From an uncultured Alcaligenaceae bacterium (GTDB lineage: Bacteria > Pseudomonadota > Gammaproteobacteria > Burkholderiales > Burkholderiaceae_B): 17,309 nucleotides of DNA. The notes under the pieces are model-generated. The model saw nothing but the letters and a program-made list of their open reading frames with translations. It was not told the origin of the DNA and did no database searches. The stretch lies in assembly GCA_937897265.1 (NCBI GenBank), contig CALCPT010000469.1:1-17309 (forward strand), in the 5' to 3' direction. The translations under genes and the position numbers were made by a program. This document shows, piece after piece, positions 7,249-14,498 of this stretch; position 1 is the first letter of the stretch; every line of letters begins with the position of its first letter.

Positions 7249-8517
7249 ATGAAAACTTTACTTCAAACCTTTACCAACGTGCGCCGCGATGAGCTTGCGC
7301 AAACCCTAGTGGCGGGGCTTTTCTTTTTTTGCGTCTTGACTGCACTCATGGTGGTACGCCCGGCCCGCGAGGCACTTGGTATGCAGCGCGGCATCGAGGC
7401 GATTCGCTGGCTCTTTATTGCAACCGTGGTGGTCACCCTTGCCATGAATCCGTTATTCGGTTTCTTGGTGAGCCGCTTTAGACGAATGGTGTTCATCACC
7501 GCCACCTATTTGTTCTTTGCGTTCGGCTTAGTCATATTTTATTGTTTACTGGTGCTGGCTCCTAAAGCCGTGGGTGAAACCTCAGGGCAAGTGTTTTATG
7601 TGTGGTTCAGTGTCTTCAATCTGTTTGCGACGATGCTGTTTTGGGCACTCATGGCTGATCGTTTTACCCTTGAACAAAGTCAACGCCTCTTTGGAGCCAT
7701 TGCCTTAGGTGGCACCCTGGGTGCGATCTTTGGCCCTTGGCTGGCAAGTGTTTTAGCCAAGCCTCTGGGCACGGCAGCTTTACTTTTGATTTCTGCTTCC
7801 TTTTTAGTCCTAGCCGTCATCGCAGCCTGGCGCTTTAGCCTGTTGCAACCTGCAGCAGGATCTCAACCGAACAGCGATCACGAGGTGATTGGCGGCAATG
7901 CCTTCGAAGGCTTGCTGACGGTGTTTCGGTCACCCTACCTGCTTGCTACGGCAGTCTATGTGTTAATCGTCGCCGTGATTGCAACCTTTATTTATTTCAC
8001 CCGCCTGCAAATGATCGCAGCCCTTGGCCTTGACACCGACACCCGAACCGCTGCTTTTGCGCGTATCGATTTCATCACACAAGTTGCCACCTTTGTCTTA
8101 CAGGCCCTCATCACGGGCCATCTCATGAAGCGACTCGGCGTGGCCTTCACCTTGGCACTTTTGCCGATCACGGTAGCACTGGGCTTTATTGGTTTAGCGA
8201 TCGTGGGTTCGCTCACCGCCTTAATCGTTTTAGATGCAAGTTTTAAAGCTGTGCAGCGCGGGGTGATGCGCCCCGCTCGCGAAACCTTGTTTACCGTGGT
8301 GCCGCGCAGCGATCGCTACAAGGCAAAGGCATTTATTGACACCTTTGTGTATCGTGGAGGAGATGTCATTGGCGCTCAAACAGAAGGCCTATTAAGTAAA
8401 CTCGGTATGGGCTTGGCAGGCTTGACCTTTGTCGTCGTTCCACTTTCAATCATCTGGATCGCACTAGGGATCTGGCTCGGTGTCGCTCAACATAAATTTC
8501 AAGGAAACACAAAATGA
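7249..8517 (+). CDS. Tlc-like (NTP/NDP exchange type) major facilitator carrier
   Basis: A 422-residue, very hydrophobic protein with about 12 predicted helices. It resembles the bacterial relatives of plastid/rickettsial ATP:ADP translocases: the helix 1 end carries VVRPAREALG (35-44), and a second block VMRPARETL followed by SDRYKAKAFIDTFVYRGGDVIG lies in the C-terminal half, both hallmarks of that family. A polar stretch near 200-215 splits the halves. True Tlc proteins of intracellular bacteria are about 500 residues and exchange nucleotides; the shorter free-living homologues are of unproven function, so nucleotide transport should not be assumed. Its stop overlaps the start of the aldo/keto reductase by four bases (ATGA, 8514-8517), indicating translational coupling. 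It starts the plus-strand group opposite the enolase/TRAP genes. ATG at 7249 has no strong ribosome-binding site. Confidence 0.72.
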   Translation: MKTLLQTFTNVRRDELAQTLVAGLFFFCVLTALMVVRPAREALGMQRGIEAIRWLFIATVVVTLAMNPLFGFLVSRFRRMVFITATYLFFAFGLVIFYCLLVLAPKAVGETSGQVFYVWFSVFNLFATMLFWALMADRFTLEQSQRLFGAIALGGTLGAIFGPWLASVLAKPLGTAALLLISASFLVLAVIAAWRFSLLQPAAGSQPNSDHEVIGGNAFEGLLTVFRSPYLLATAVYVLIVAVIATFIYFTRLQMIAALGLDTDTRTAAFARIDFITQVATFVLQALITGHLMKRLGVAFTLALLPITVALGFIGLAIVGSLTALIVLDASFKAVQRGVMRPARETLFTVVPRSDRYKAKAFIDTFVYRGGDVIGAQTEGLLSKLGMGLAGLTFVVVPLSIIWIALGIWLGVAQHKFQGNTK

Positions 8518-9467
8518 CAACTCGTCGCGAACTACTCGGAATGGCTGTGAGCACAGCCGGCTTACTTTCGGTTGGTTCAGCACTGGCGCAAACGCCTGTC
8601 GCCAAGCCTGCCGGACCACTTTTAATGCGTGCCATCCCTAAAACGGGCGAAAAACTTCCGCTAATCGGTTTGGGCAGCTCGGCAACCTTCGCGCAAGTCG
8701 CACGCAGCGAAGATCACGCAGCCTTGAAGTCGGTCTTCGAAAAAATGGTCGAGCTTGGTGGCACCTTGTTTGATACCGCGCCAAGCTATGGCGCCTCTGA
8801 AGAGGTCTCAGGCCGTATTGCCCAAGAGCTCAACATACAAAAGACCTTGTTTTGGGCAACAAAACTAAATGTTGCAAAGGGTGGCGTCGCCGATGCTGCA
8901 GCCGCGCGCGCGCAACTCGAAACTTCGTTTAAACGTGTTGGCAAACCCGTGATTGATTTGGTTCAAATTCACAATATGGGTGATATCAAAACACAACTGC
9001 CGATCCTAAAAGAATACAAACAACAGGGTCGGATCCGCTATTTAGGCGTCACCACGACTTTTGAAAATCAGTACGCTGAACTGATTGCGACCATGCGTAG
9101 CGAACCCTTGGATTTCATCGGCACCGATTACGCGATTGATGGTCGTTATGCCGAAGAGGTGATCTTGCCGTTAGCCCAAGAACGCGGTATCGCTGTGCTT
9201 TGCTATGCCCCGTTTGGTCGCACACGGCTATGGAGTCGTGTGGCAGGCCGCACGGTGCCAGAGTGGGCGCGTGAGTTTGATGCGACCACCTGGGCGCAAT
9301 TCTTTTTGAAGTATGTGGCTAGCCACCCTGCTGTGACGGTTGCGACCCCGGCAACCAGTCGCCCAGCCAACATGATCGATAACATGGGGGCTGCAACCGG
9401 GCGTTTGCCTGATGCCGCACAACGCAGACGGATGGTAGAGTTTATTGACGGTTTACCAAAGGCTTAA
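8514..9467 (+). CDS. Aldo/keto reductase with Tat-like signal peptide
   Basis: A 317-residue protein. Residues 1-25 (TTRRELLGM, a hydrophobic run, then ALA before Q26) form a twin-arginine-type export signal. The rest is an aldo/keto reductase barrel with all four catalytic residues in place: D87 and Y92 in LFDTAPSYG, K117 in FWATKLN and H153 in LVQIHNM. IRYLGVTTT (about 174-182) and the SRPANMIDN segment near the C-terminus, which in this family contacts the adenine phosphate of NADP, are also present. It should reduce an aldehyde or ketone with NADPH or act in reverse. Export is odd because free NAD(P)H is not expected in the periplasm. Its start overlaps the upstream carrier gene, so the two are probably made together. 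The aldolase gene follows after 87 bases. Confidence 0.85.
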   Translation: MTTRRELLGMAVSTAGLLSVGSALAQTPVAKPAGPLLMRAIPKTGEKLPLIGLGSSATFAQVARSEDHAALKSVFEKMVELGGTLFDTAPSYGASEEVSGRIAQELNIQKTLFWATKLNVAKGGVADAAAARAQLETSFKRVGKPVIDLVQIHNMGDIKTQLPILKEYKQQGRIRYLGVTTTFENQYAELIATMRSEPLDFIGTDYAIDGRYAEEVILPLAQERGIAVLCYAPFGRTRLWSRVAGRTVPEWAREFDATTWAQFFLKYVASHPAVTVATPATSRPANMIDNMGAATGRLPDAAQRRRMVEFIDGLPKA

Positions 9468-9540
9468 GCGCTGAGTGACAGAGCGAAGCCGCTTGGGTGA
9501 AGCAAGCAAAACAAGGCTATATTAAGACACGAGACAATTT

Positions 9541-9546
9541 AAGGAG
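9541..9546 (+). promoter_or_regulatory. Strong ribosome-binding site of the HpaI-type aldolase gene
   Basis: AAGGAG lies 8 bases before ATG at 9555, close to the ideal anti-16S sequence and distance. It fixes this start over the in-frame ATG two codons later (9561), and suggests that the aldolase is translated more strongly than the carrier or the reductase upstream. Confidence 0.75.
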
Positions 9547-9554
9547 AACTCGCT

Positions 9555-10358
9555 ATGCGTATGAACAACCTCAAAAAATTATGGCGTGAAGGCAAAACCA
9601 CCGTTGGCGCCTGGCTTTCAATCCCTAGCGGGTTTTCGGCAGAAGTCATGGCCCACACTGGGGTCGACTGGCTTTGTGTAGACATGCAGCACGGTTGCAT
9701 TGACTACTCAGACGTCGTACCAATGCTCACCGCAATTTCAACCACCAACGTCACTCCCTTAGTGCGTGTGCCATGGAACGAACCCTCAATGATCATGAAG
9801 GTACTCGATGCGGGCGCCTATGGCGTGATCGTACCGATGGTCAGCAATCGTGAAGAAGCCGAGCGTGCCGTCGCCGCATGCCGCTACCCGCCAACAGGCA
9901 TGCGCAGTAACGGCCCAAACCGTGCATTTATGTACAGTGGCGCCGACTACCAAAAACATTCTGACAAAGAAATGCTCTGTATCGTCATGATCGAAACCCC
10001 CGAGGGCATCGAGAAGATGGAAGAAATCATTTCAACACCAGGCCTTGATGGCGCCTACATCGGACCAACCGATTTGGCGTTGGCGCTGGGCTTGCCCCCA
10101 GTGATGGATAACGATGAGCCCTTGCATGTCGCAACCGTGAACCGCATGCTTGAACTGTGTAAAAAGCATAAGGTTGTGGCAGGTATGCACACTGGTAGTT
10201 CTAAGTACTCACAACGCTATATCGATCAAGGCTTTCAAATGGTGATGCTGGTTAATGACCGTGCTGCCATGTCAAACTTTGTAAAAGCTGAAGTCGGTCG
10301 TTTAACGGGTTGGACACCAGCTGTGCCGACCGCTCCGTCGGGCAACACTGGTTATTAA
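9555..10358 (+). CDS. HpcH/HpaI-family class II aldolase (2-keto-3-deoxy-acid aldolase type)
   Basis: A 267-residue protein, the normal length of HpaI/GarL enzymes, covering the whole metal-dependent TIM barrel. Catalytic and metal residues known from E. coli HpaI are all seen: H46 in VDMQHG (base), R71 in LVRVPWNE (pyruvate binding), E147 in VMIETPEG and D173 in YIGPTDLALALG (metal ligands). RYPPTGMRSNGPNRA (110-124) is the conserved flexible loop. Family members split 4-hydroxy-2-oxo acids, for example 2-keto-3-deoxyglucarate or 4-hydroxy-2-oxoheptanedioate, into pyruvate and an aldehyde in the cytoplasm. Placed opposite an enolase-superfamily enzyme and a TRAP transporter, it probably does the second step of an acid-sugar pathway. 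The C-terminal tail (about 253-267, Pro/Thr/Ser/Gly-rich) looks disordered. A strong terminator follows about 90 bases after the stop. Confidence 0.9.
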   Translation: MRMNNLKKLWREGKTTVGAWLSIPSGFSAEVMAHTGVDWLCVDMQHGCIDYSDVVPMLTAISTTNVTPLVRVPWNEPSMIMKVLDAGAYGVIVPMVSNREEAERAVAACRYPPTGMRSNGPNRAFMYSGADYQKHSDKEMLCIVMIETPEGIEKMEEIISTPGLDGAYIGPTDLALALGLPPVMDNDEPLHVATVNRMLELCKKHKVVAGMHTGSSKYSQRYIDQGFQMVMLVNDRAAMSNFVKAEVGRLTGWTPAVPTAPSGNTGY

Positions 10359-10448
10359 AAACATTGTTTGAGTTAAGACAAGGTGGCTGGCAGCGAGGCA
10401 TTACAACGAACCACTGTCACCACCGCAAGGCTTTCTGCAACGAACAAG

Positions 10449-10490
10449 AAAAAGACCTCAAACAACGCCAGCATTGTTTGAGGTCTTTTT
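10449..10490. terminator. Bidirectional intrinsic terminator
   Basis: AAAAAGACCTCAAACAA (10449-10465) pairs perfectly with TTGTTTGAGGTCTTTTT (10474-10490) around the 8-base loop CGCCAGCA, giving a 17-bp stem. The A-run on one side and T-run on the other let it act in both directions. It sits between the convergent aldolase gene (stop at 10358) and the CMD-family gene (stop at 10575), so it should end both transcripts. The right-hand CATTGTTTGAG (10472-10482) is also found at 10362-10372, just after the aldolase stop. The rest of 10359-10574 shows no gene. Confidence 0.88.
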
Positions 10491-10574
10491 TCATCTTCTT
10501 ACACGCTTGCACGTAGGCATGATGGCTGGTCACTGTGGACCAATGCACGAGATCCTAGCGCGCAGCAACGTCAA

Positions 10575-11039
10575 TTACTTAAGTGCTTTTTTCGCCGGCT
10601 TTTTAGTCACTTTCTTAGCGGCTTTTTTAGGCGCCTTCTTAGCAGCTTTCAAACTTGCCTTGTACTCTGCAAACACTTTTACCGCAATCAGCATGGCTTC
10701 GCGAATCTTAGGTGCACCGACATAGCCCATCAATTGCAGCAAGACTTCAGTGATCTCTTCTTCTGTCCAACCCTGCTTGAGGGCGAAGATCATATGGATA
10801 TGAAGTTCAGCTTCTTGGCCTGTGCAAGCGTCTGACACCATCACCACGAGCGCGCGTGTTTTTAAATCAAGACCCGGACGAGCCCACAAGGCACCAAATA
10901 CCGACGTCGTGGCAACCTTGATAAAGTTGGTCATCAACGGATCACCGTAGGTGACTGTATTTGATTTTTTAAAACTTGCCTCACCGTGCAAAGTCCGGCG
11001 GACTTCCATGCCTTTTTGGTACAGATCGTCGTTATTCAT
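10575..11039 (-). CDS. Carboxymuconolactone decarboxylase-family protein with lysine-rich C-terminal tail
   Basis: A 154-residue protein. Residues about 10-126 are a CMD-family helical domain: GALWARPGLDLKTRALVVM, then the DACTGQEAELHIHMIFAL segment with E78 and H82, then QGWTEEEITEVLLQLMGYVGAPKIREAM. The layout follows gamma-carboxymuconolactone decarboxylases, and the C-x-x-C pair of AhpD-type peroxidases is absent. Real PcaC opens the beta-ketoadipate pathway's lactone with CO2 loss, but this family is broad and the substrate here is unknown. Residues 127-154 are appended: 13 lysines among alanine, proline, threonine and valine, resembling the tail of histone H1-like proteins. The gene follows the SDR gene by 50 bases on the same strand, with AGGGA ahead of the ATG, and ends at the shared terminator. 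Confidence 0.85.
   Translation of the reverse strand: MNNDDLYQKGMEVRRTLHGEASFKKSNTVTYGDPLMTNFIKVATTSVFGALWARPGLDLKTRALVVMVSDACTGQEAELHIHMIFALKQGWTEEEITEVLLQLMGYVGAPKIREAMLIAVKVFAEYKASLKAAKKAPKKAAKKVTKKPAKKALK
10578..10661 (-). repeat. Degenerate repeat coding for a Lys/Ala/Pro tail
   Basis: Within the 3' end of the CMD-family gene the last 28 codons form an imperfect repeat of a short KK-A/P/V unit (AAKK, APKK, AAKK, VTKK, PAKK). On the plus strand it shows as recurring runs of T spaced by GC-rich triplets (GGCTTTTTAG, GGCTTTTTTAG and similar). The repeat nature suggests that it grew by slippage and may differ in length between strains. Confidence 0.7.
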
Positions 11040-11089
11040 GCTTGTCTTCCCTTATCGTGCGTTGTTGAATGAGTAAAGTTTTAAATCGA

Positions 11090-11863
11090 TTAATTCGCTG
11101 CAGCCAGTCCGCCATCAATCGTAATATAAATACCGGTCGTATACGACGAGCGCTCTGAGGCGACGAAGGCAACCGTGTAAGAAATCTCTTCAGGGGTAGC
11201 CGGACGACCAAAGGCCATCCCCGCCACCAAATCGGTCCAGCGATTTTCATCACCGTACATGGCCAAAGCACGCTGCTTGTACACTTTGGTCAGGCGATCC
11301 GTTGCAACAGGCCCAGGGCTAACGCCCACCACGCGAATACCGTCTTTATGCGAGCTGCCGCCCAACGCGCGGGTGAAGGCCATCAAGCCGGCATTTCCGG
11401 TTGAGCCCGCAATATAAGACGAGGTCAGGCGCTCGCCTGCCGCACCCAAAACATTAACAATCACGCCCTCATGCCGAGCTTTCATCTTGCGATAGACTTC
11501 GCGACAAAGATTGATGTAGCCAAACACTTTCAAATCCCAGGCTGAGCGCCACGTGTCTTCGTCTACTGTCAGCAGATCCCCGCCGGGGATGGCACCTGCG
11601 TTATTGACCAAGATATCAATATCACCGGCCCAGTCGCTGACGGTCTTTGCCGAACCTTTTGCGCTTAGATCTGCCGACAAATAGTCAACCTTGGCACCCG
11701 TGGTAGCTTTAATCTCTGCAGCCAACTCTTTTAAGGCAGCGCCGTCGCGCGACACTAGCAGAACCTCACACCCCTCTTGGGCCAACACCATTGCGCACGA
11801 TTTACCAATGCCTTTTGAGGCACCAGTCACAAGCGCACGCTTAGCCTTGAGTTTTAAATCCAC
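11090..11863 (-). CDS. SDR-fold protein with non-canonical active site
   Basis: A 257-residue classical-length short-chain dehydrogenase/reductase. The cofactor site is intact: LVTGASKGIG (11-20) and LVNNAGAIPGG (85-95), and the end has the SDR signature VAFVASERSSYTTGIYITIDGG (about 231-252). The catalytic centre is unusual. Tyr150 is kept (SSYIAGSTGNAG), but the lysine four residues on is Ser154, the serine on strand 5 aligns with Gly140 (VNVLGAAG), and the structural Asn of helix 4 aligns with Lys112 (WDLKVFG). The YIAGSTGNAxLMAFTRALGG wording appears to be shared by a subfamily, so this is probably not random decay. It should still bind NAD(P). The start is GTG at 11863, set by AGGAG 6 bases upstream on the minus strand. 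It follows the SnoaL-like gene after 167 bases and precedes the CMD-family gene. Confidence 0.85.
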   Translation of the reverse strand: MDLKLKAKRALVTGASKGIGKSCAMVLAQEGCEVLLVSRDGAALKELAAEIKATTGAKVDYLSADLSAKGSAKTVSDWAGDIDILVNNAGAIPGGDLLTVDEDTWRSAWDLKVFGYINLCREVYRKMKARHEGVIVNVLGAAGERLTSSYIAGSTGNAGLMAFTRALGGSSHKDGIRVVGVSPGPVATDRLTKVYKQRALAMYGDENRWTDLVAGMAFGRPATPEEISYTVAFVASERSSYTTGIYITIDGGLAAAN

Positions 11864-12030
11864 TGCTGTCTCCTGATTGTTCTTATCACTTCTGACTCGT
11901 TGAAACTGATTTCTGAAGCTATTGAAACTTATAAAGCGTTTAAAACTTTACAACGTATTCAGCTTAAGACAAGTATGAAACTTGCTTTTGATACTTTGAA
12001 ATAATTGCCTGACAAGCATGGTACAGAAAA
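11864..12030 (-). promoter_or_regulatory. Spacer with a possible promoter for the SDR and CMD-family genes
   Basis: This AT-rich 167-base spacer holds no gene. On the minus strand TTGTCA (complement of 12010-12015), a 16-base spacer and TATCAA (complement of 11988-11993) look like a sigma-70 promoter, which would let the SDR and CMD-family genes be made separately from the synthetase/SnoaL pair. The ribosome-binding site AGGAG of the SDR gene lies at 11870-11874. No terminator-like hairpin was seen after the SnoaL gene, so read-through is also possible. Confidence 0.35.
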
Positions 12031-12609
12031 TTAGCGCTTTGCGTCAGCTGAACCCGCAAGCATCTGCCATAGGGCATCAGAGCGATCGCGTTTAGCCAAC
12101 GCCCAAATCGACTGCAGGCGATCCACTTGTTGATCCGCTTTGACGTCTTCGATTGCGACGATACGACTCGCAATCTTCCAAACACCTTGTCTGCATTCCA
12201 TGCGGTCAACGTAGCGACACAGAAGCTCAACCACAACCTTCTTGCCCTCTTGCAAAGGTTCATCACCCAACCATAACTTAATCGTCTCAAGCGCTTCGTG
12301 ACCATAACGCTGATAGGCTACGCAGTAGGTTTCAGCCACAGCAACGGTATCGCTTAAAAAATCGATCTTGCAATTTCCGAGGAAGTGCATCGACTGTTCA
12401 ATCGTTTGATGGCGGCGTTCAAGCCATTCCATAAATCCGTCAACGTTGCCCTTGTAGCCACCATGATCGTCATAAGCGTCTGGATGATAGGCCTCACGCA
12501 CTAAATCCCATTCGCGACGATCGACACCTCGACAATACGACACCAAGTTGTCTTTGATGCGTTCTTTATTTAAAAGTTGTTTTAAACCCTCTGCAGTAAC
12601 CGAGTCCAT
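12031..12609 (-). CDS. SnoaL-like / NTF2-fold protein
   Basis: A 192-residue protein with the SnoaL-like cone fold seen beside many ring-degrading gene clusters: an N-terminal helix (LNKERIKDNLVSYCRGVDRREWDLV), the HPDAYDDHGGYKG segment with the acid and histidine residues that line the pocket, MHFLGNCKIDFLSDTVAVAETYCVAY, and VELLCRYVDRMECRQGVWKIASRIV, which matches the C-terminal sheet. The RxxDxxxW (about 31-39) to YHPDA spacing is characteristic of this domain. Members include hydratases, isomerases, dehydratases and the small subunits of ring-hydroxylating dioxygenases; the reaction here is unknown. The ATG lies 5 bases after the stop of the acyl-CoA synthetase, and its ribosome-binding site AAGGA lies inside that gene, so the pair is translated together. 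Confidence 0.78.
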   Translation of the reverse strand: MDSVTAEGLKQLLNKERIKDNLVSYCRGVDRREWDLVREAYHPDAYDDHGGYKGNVDGFMEWLERRHQTIEQSMHFLGNCKIDFLSDTVAVAETYCVAYQRYGHEALETIKLWLGDEPLQEGKKVVVELLCRYVDRMECRQGVWKIASRIVAIEDVKADQQVDRLQSIWALAKRDRSDALWQMLAGSADAKR

Positions 12610-12614
12610 GGTTC

Positions 12615-14309
12615 TTATCCTTCGTTTTGGTTGCTAAGCATTGCACGCAAGCGCATGCGCAGGACTTCTTTTTGGATTTTCCCGGTGGGCGTCATAGGTA
12701 AGGCATCTACGAAATAGCACTCGACCGGAATCTTAAAGCTAGCAATCTTGCCTTTACAGTGAGCAATAACTTGCTGTGCCTGCTTGGGCCCAGACGCTGC
12801 GCTGACAATAAAAGCCACAGGCACCTCAGACAAGCGTGCATCAGACTTACCTACCACCGCCACGTACTCAACGCCAGACAACGTCGCAATCAAGCCTTCA
12901 ATTTCAGCAGGTGAAACATTTTCGCCCCCGACTTTCAACATATCCTTAAGTCTGACTACAAAGCGTACATGACCGTCGGCGCGCAAGATTCCGGCATCAC
13001 CACTTTTGTACCAACCATCTTGATCAAACACTTGCTCGGTGGCTTCAGGCTGATTGTGGTATCCGATCATGCGGCTGTACGAACGTACCTGTATTTCACC
13101 GACCTCGCCTGTCGCAACTGGCTGTTGGGTATCGGGATTGATCACCCGTAACTCAACGCCTGGCAACGGATAACCACTGGCAGCACAGCGTTGTTCAAGA
13201 TTTGCGTCTTGAGGGGTTAAAGTCACCCCGCCCCACAGCTCGGTGACGCCATAACCTGATAAGGTCGGGCAGACTTTACTTTGCGCAGCTTGGGCAAGCT
13301 CGATGGTTGAATCGGCACCAACGGTCAAGGTACCAAACCTCAGACTGCTGATGTCAGAGGGCTGTTTAGCAAGCGCCAGCATGAAGTCATTAAAGTGAGC
13401 ATCAAAACCATGCACCACCGTGACCCGATGCTTAGCGATCAGTTCAAGGGCCTGATCGACCTGAAAACCGCTCATGATCACCTGCGCGCCGCCACACATA
13501 AACGACATGATCATCGAATAGCTGATGGCGTACACATGAAAGAGCGGTAAGTAAGTGAGCTGGATATCGCTTGCCTGCAATTGCATCGCTTCAGCACGAT
13601 CAAAGCATAAGCGCATGCCGTTGTGGCTGAGTAGTACTCCCTTAGGGTTGCCAGTGGTGCCCGAGGTGTAAACGATTAGGGCCGTATCGGTTGGCTGAGG
13701 CGTCATCGCAGCGTGCGAGTTCAGAATGTGAGATTCTTGATGACGTTGGTAACTTTGATCATTCCACGCTTGCGAATCGTCACGCGGCAACTCACCAAGA
13801 TCTCTAAAAGACTCCCATCCTAAGGCACCCGGGATCGCCGAGTCACCCATTATGACCACTCGTTTCAAGCTTGGCACAGCCTCTGAGTGCATCTGACCTT
13901 GCGCATCGACAGCGACTTCGTCTAAGGCTTCAAGCAAGATCGCGTCAAAATTAACAGGGCCACTCTTACCAGCAGAAATGAGTAACACACTACCCGAATT
14001 CTTAAGCGTAAAAGCCAAATCTTGTGTGCGATAGCGAGTATTGAGTGGCACCGCGACCGCACCAATCCTGATGACAGCAAATAATAAACACTCAAGCATT
14101 GCACTGTTGGTGAGCCATAGTGCAACGCGATCACCCTTTTTAACCCCTAACGCTCGCAACGCGTGCGCGAGTCGCTCAACCTCTGTCTCAACGTCCTGAT
14201 AGCTCCAGCTTTTATCTTCAAAGGTAAAAGCATGACGCTCGCCCCAGCGTTGTGCCGCCAACGCGGGCAGATCTCCGATCAAGTCACAATAGATTAATGG
14301 TGTAGTCAT
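12615..14309 (-). CDS. AMP-forming acyl-CoA synthetase (ANL superfamily)
   Basis: A 564-residue protein with the full set of ANL motifs: IVYTSGTTGNPKG (212-224, the ATP phosphate loop), YGVTE (353-357), YKSGDAG (434-440, with the ribose-binding aspartate D438), RLKDMLKVGGENVSPAEIE (453-471, the hinge and A8 region) and PTGKIQK (541-547) with the catalytic lysine K544. It activates a carboxylic acid to acyl-AMP and then acyl-CoA in the cytoplasm. Length and motif wording fit the medium/long-chain or aryl-CoA ligase group; the pocket does not tell the acid. It is the first gene of the minus-strand group that continues with the SnoaL-like, SDR-like and CMD-family genes and is divergent from the Baeyer-Villiger enzyme, so it may activate the acid freed from the ester which that enzyme makes. 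Confidence 0.92.
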   Translation of the reverse strand: MTTPLIYCDLIGDLPALAAQRWGERHAFTFEDKSWSYQDVETEVERLAHALRALGVKKGDRVALWLTNSAMLECLLFAVIRIGAVAVPLNTRYRTQDLAFTLKNSGSVLLISAGKSGPVNFDAILLEALDEVAVDAQGQMHSEAVPSLKRVVIMGDSAIPGALGWESFRDLGELPRDDSQAWNDQSYQRHQESHILNSHAAMTPQPTDTALIVYTSGTTGNPKGVLLSHNGMRLCFDRAEAMQLQASDIQLTYLPLFHVYAISYSMIMSFMCGGAQVIMSGFQVDQALELIAKHRVTVVHGFDAHFNDFMLALAKQPSDISSLRFGTLTVGADSTIELAQAAQSKVCPTLSGYGVTELWGGVTLTPQDANLEQRCAASGYPLPGVELRVINPDTQQPVATGEVGEIQVRSYSRMIGYHNQPEATEQVFDQDGWYKSGDAGILRADGHVRFVVRLKDMLKVGGENVSPAEIEGLIATLSGVEYVAVVGKSDARLSEVPVAFIVSAASGPKQAQQVIAHCKGKIASFKIPVECYFVDALPMTPTGKIQKEVLRMRLRAMLSNQNEG

Positions 14310-14498
14310 CGTTAGATATTTCCACTAAAACAAACCAAGATCAAGGCATCTTGCATAAACTCAAAATGGTGCGCCGCCGCAAATTCTGAGCCTGCAACGC
14401 AACGCCGCCATGTCGGAATCTCAAATAACGATCCTACGAGCGAAAAACTGTAGACTTGTTACATTGAGGTCTGCCTGTCACCACGTTGTTACTCACCT
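14310..14498. promoter_or_regulatory. Divergent control region between the acyl-CoA synthetase and BVMO genes
   Basis: This 189-base spacer contains the starts of two opposite transcripts. CAAGAT (14336-14341) and ATCTTG (14348-14353) form a perfect 6-bp inverted repeat with a 6-base gap, 27 bases ahead of the synthetase ATG, where a repressor or activator dimer could bind. No convincing promoter boxes were found on either strand, and the BVMO ATG lacks a clear Shine-Dalgarno sequence (the nearest GAGG is more than 25 bases away). No other gene is seen here. Confidence 0.4.

Noticed and set aside
7249..8517. Ordinary sugar-type MFS permease
   Set aside because: The paired RPARE blocks and the YKAKAFIDTF segment are typical of Tlc-like translocase relatives and no MFS motif A is visible, though the two groups share a fold.
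10578..10661. A tandem repeat or CRISPR-like array at the end of the CMD-family gene
   Set aside because: The units are short, degenerate and in frame with a Lys/Ala protein tail; there are no spacers or conserved direct repeats of CRISPR size.
10310..10725. Plus-strand open frames of 68 and 83 codons around the terminator
   Set aside because: They run across the terminator stem or antisense to the lysine-rich tail; their Phe/Leu/Ala-rich repeats are only the complement of the KKAA repeat.
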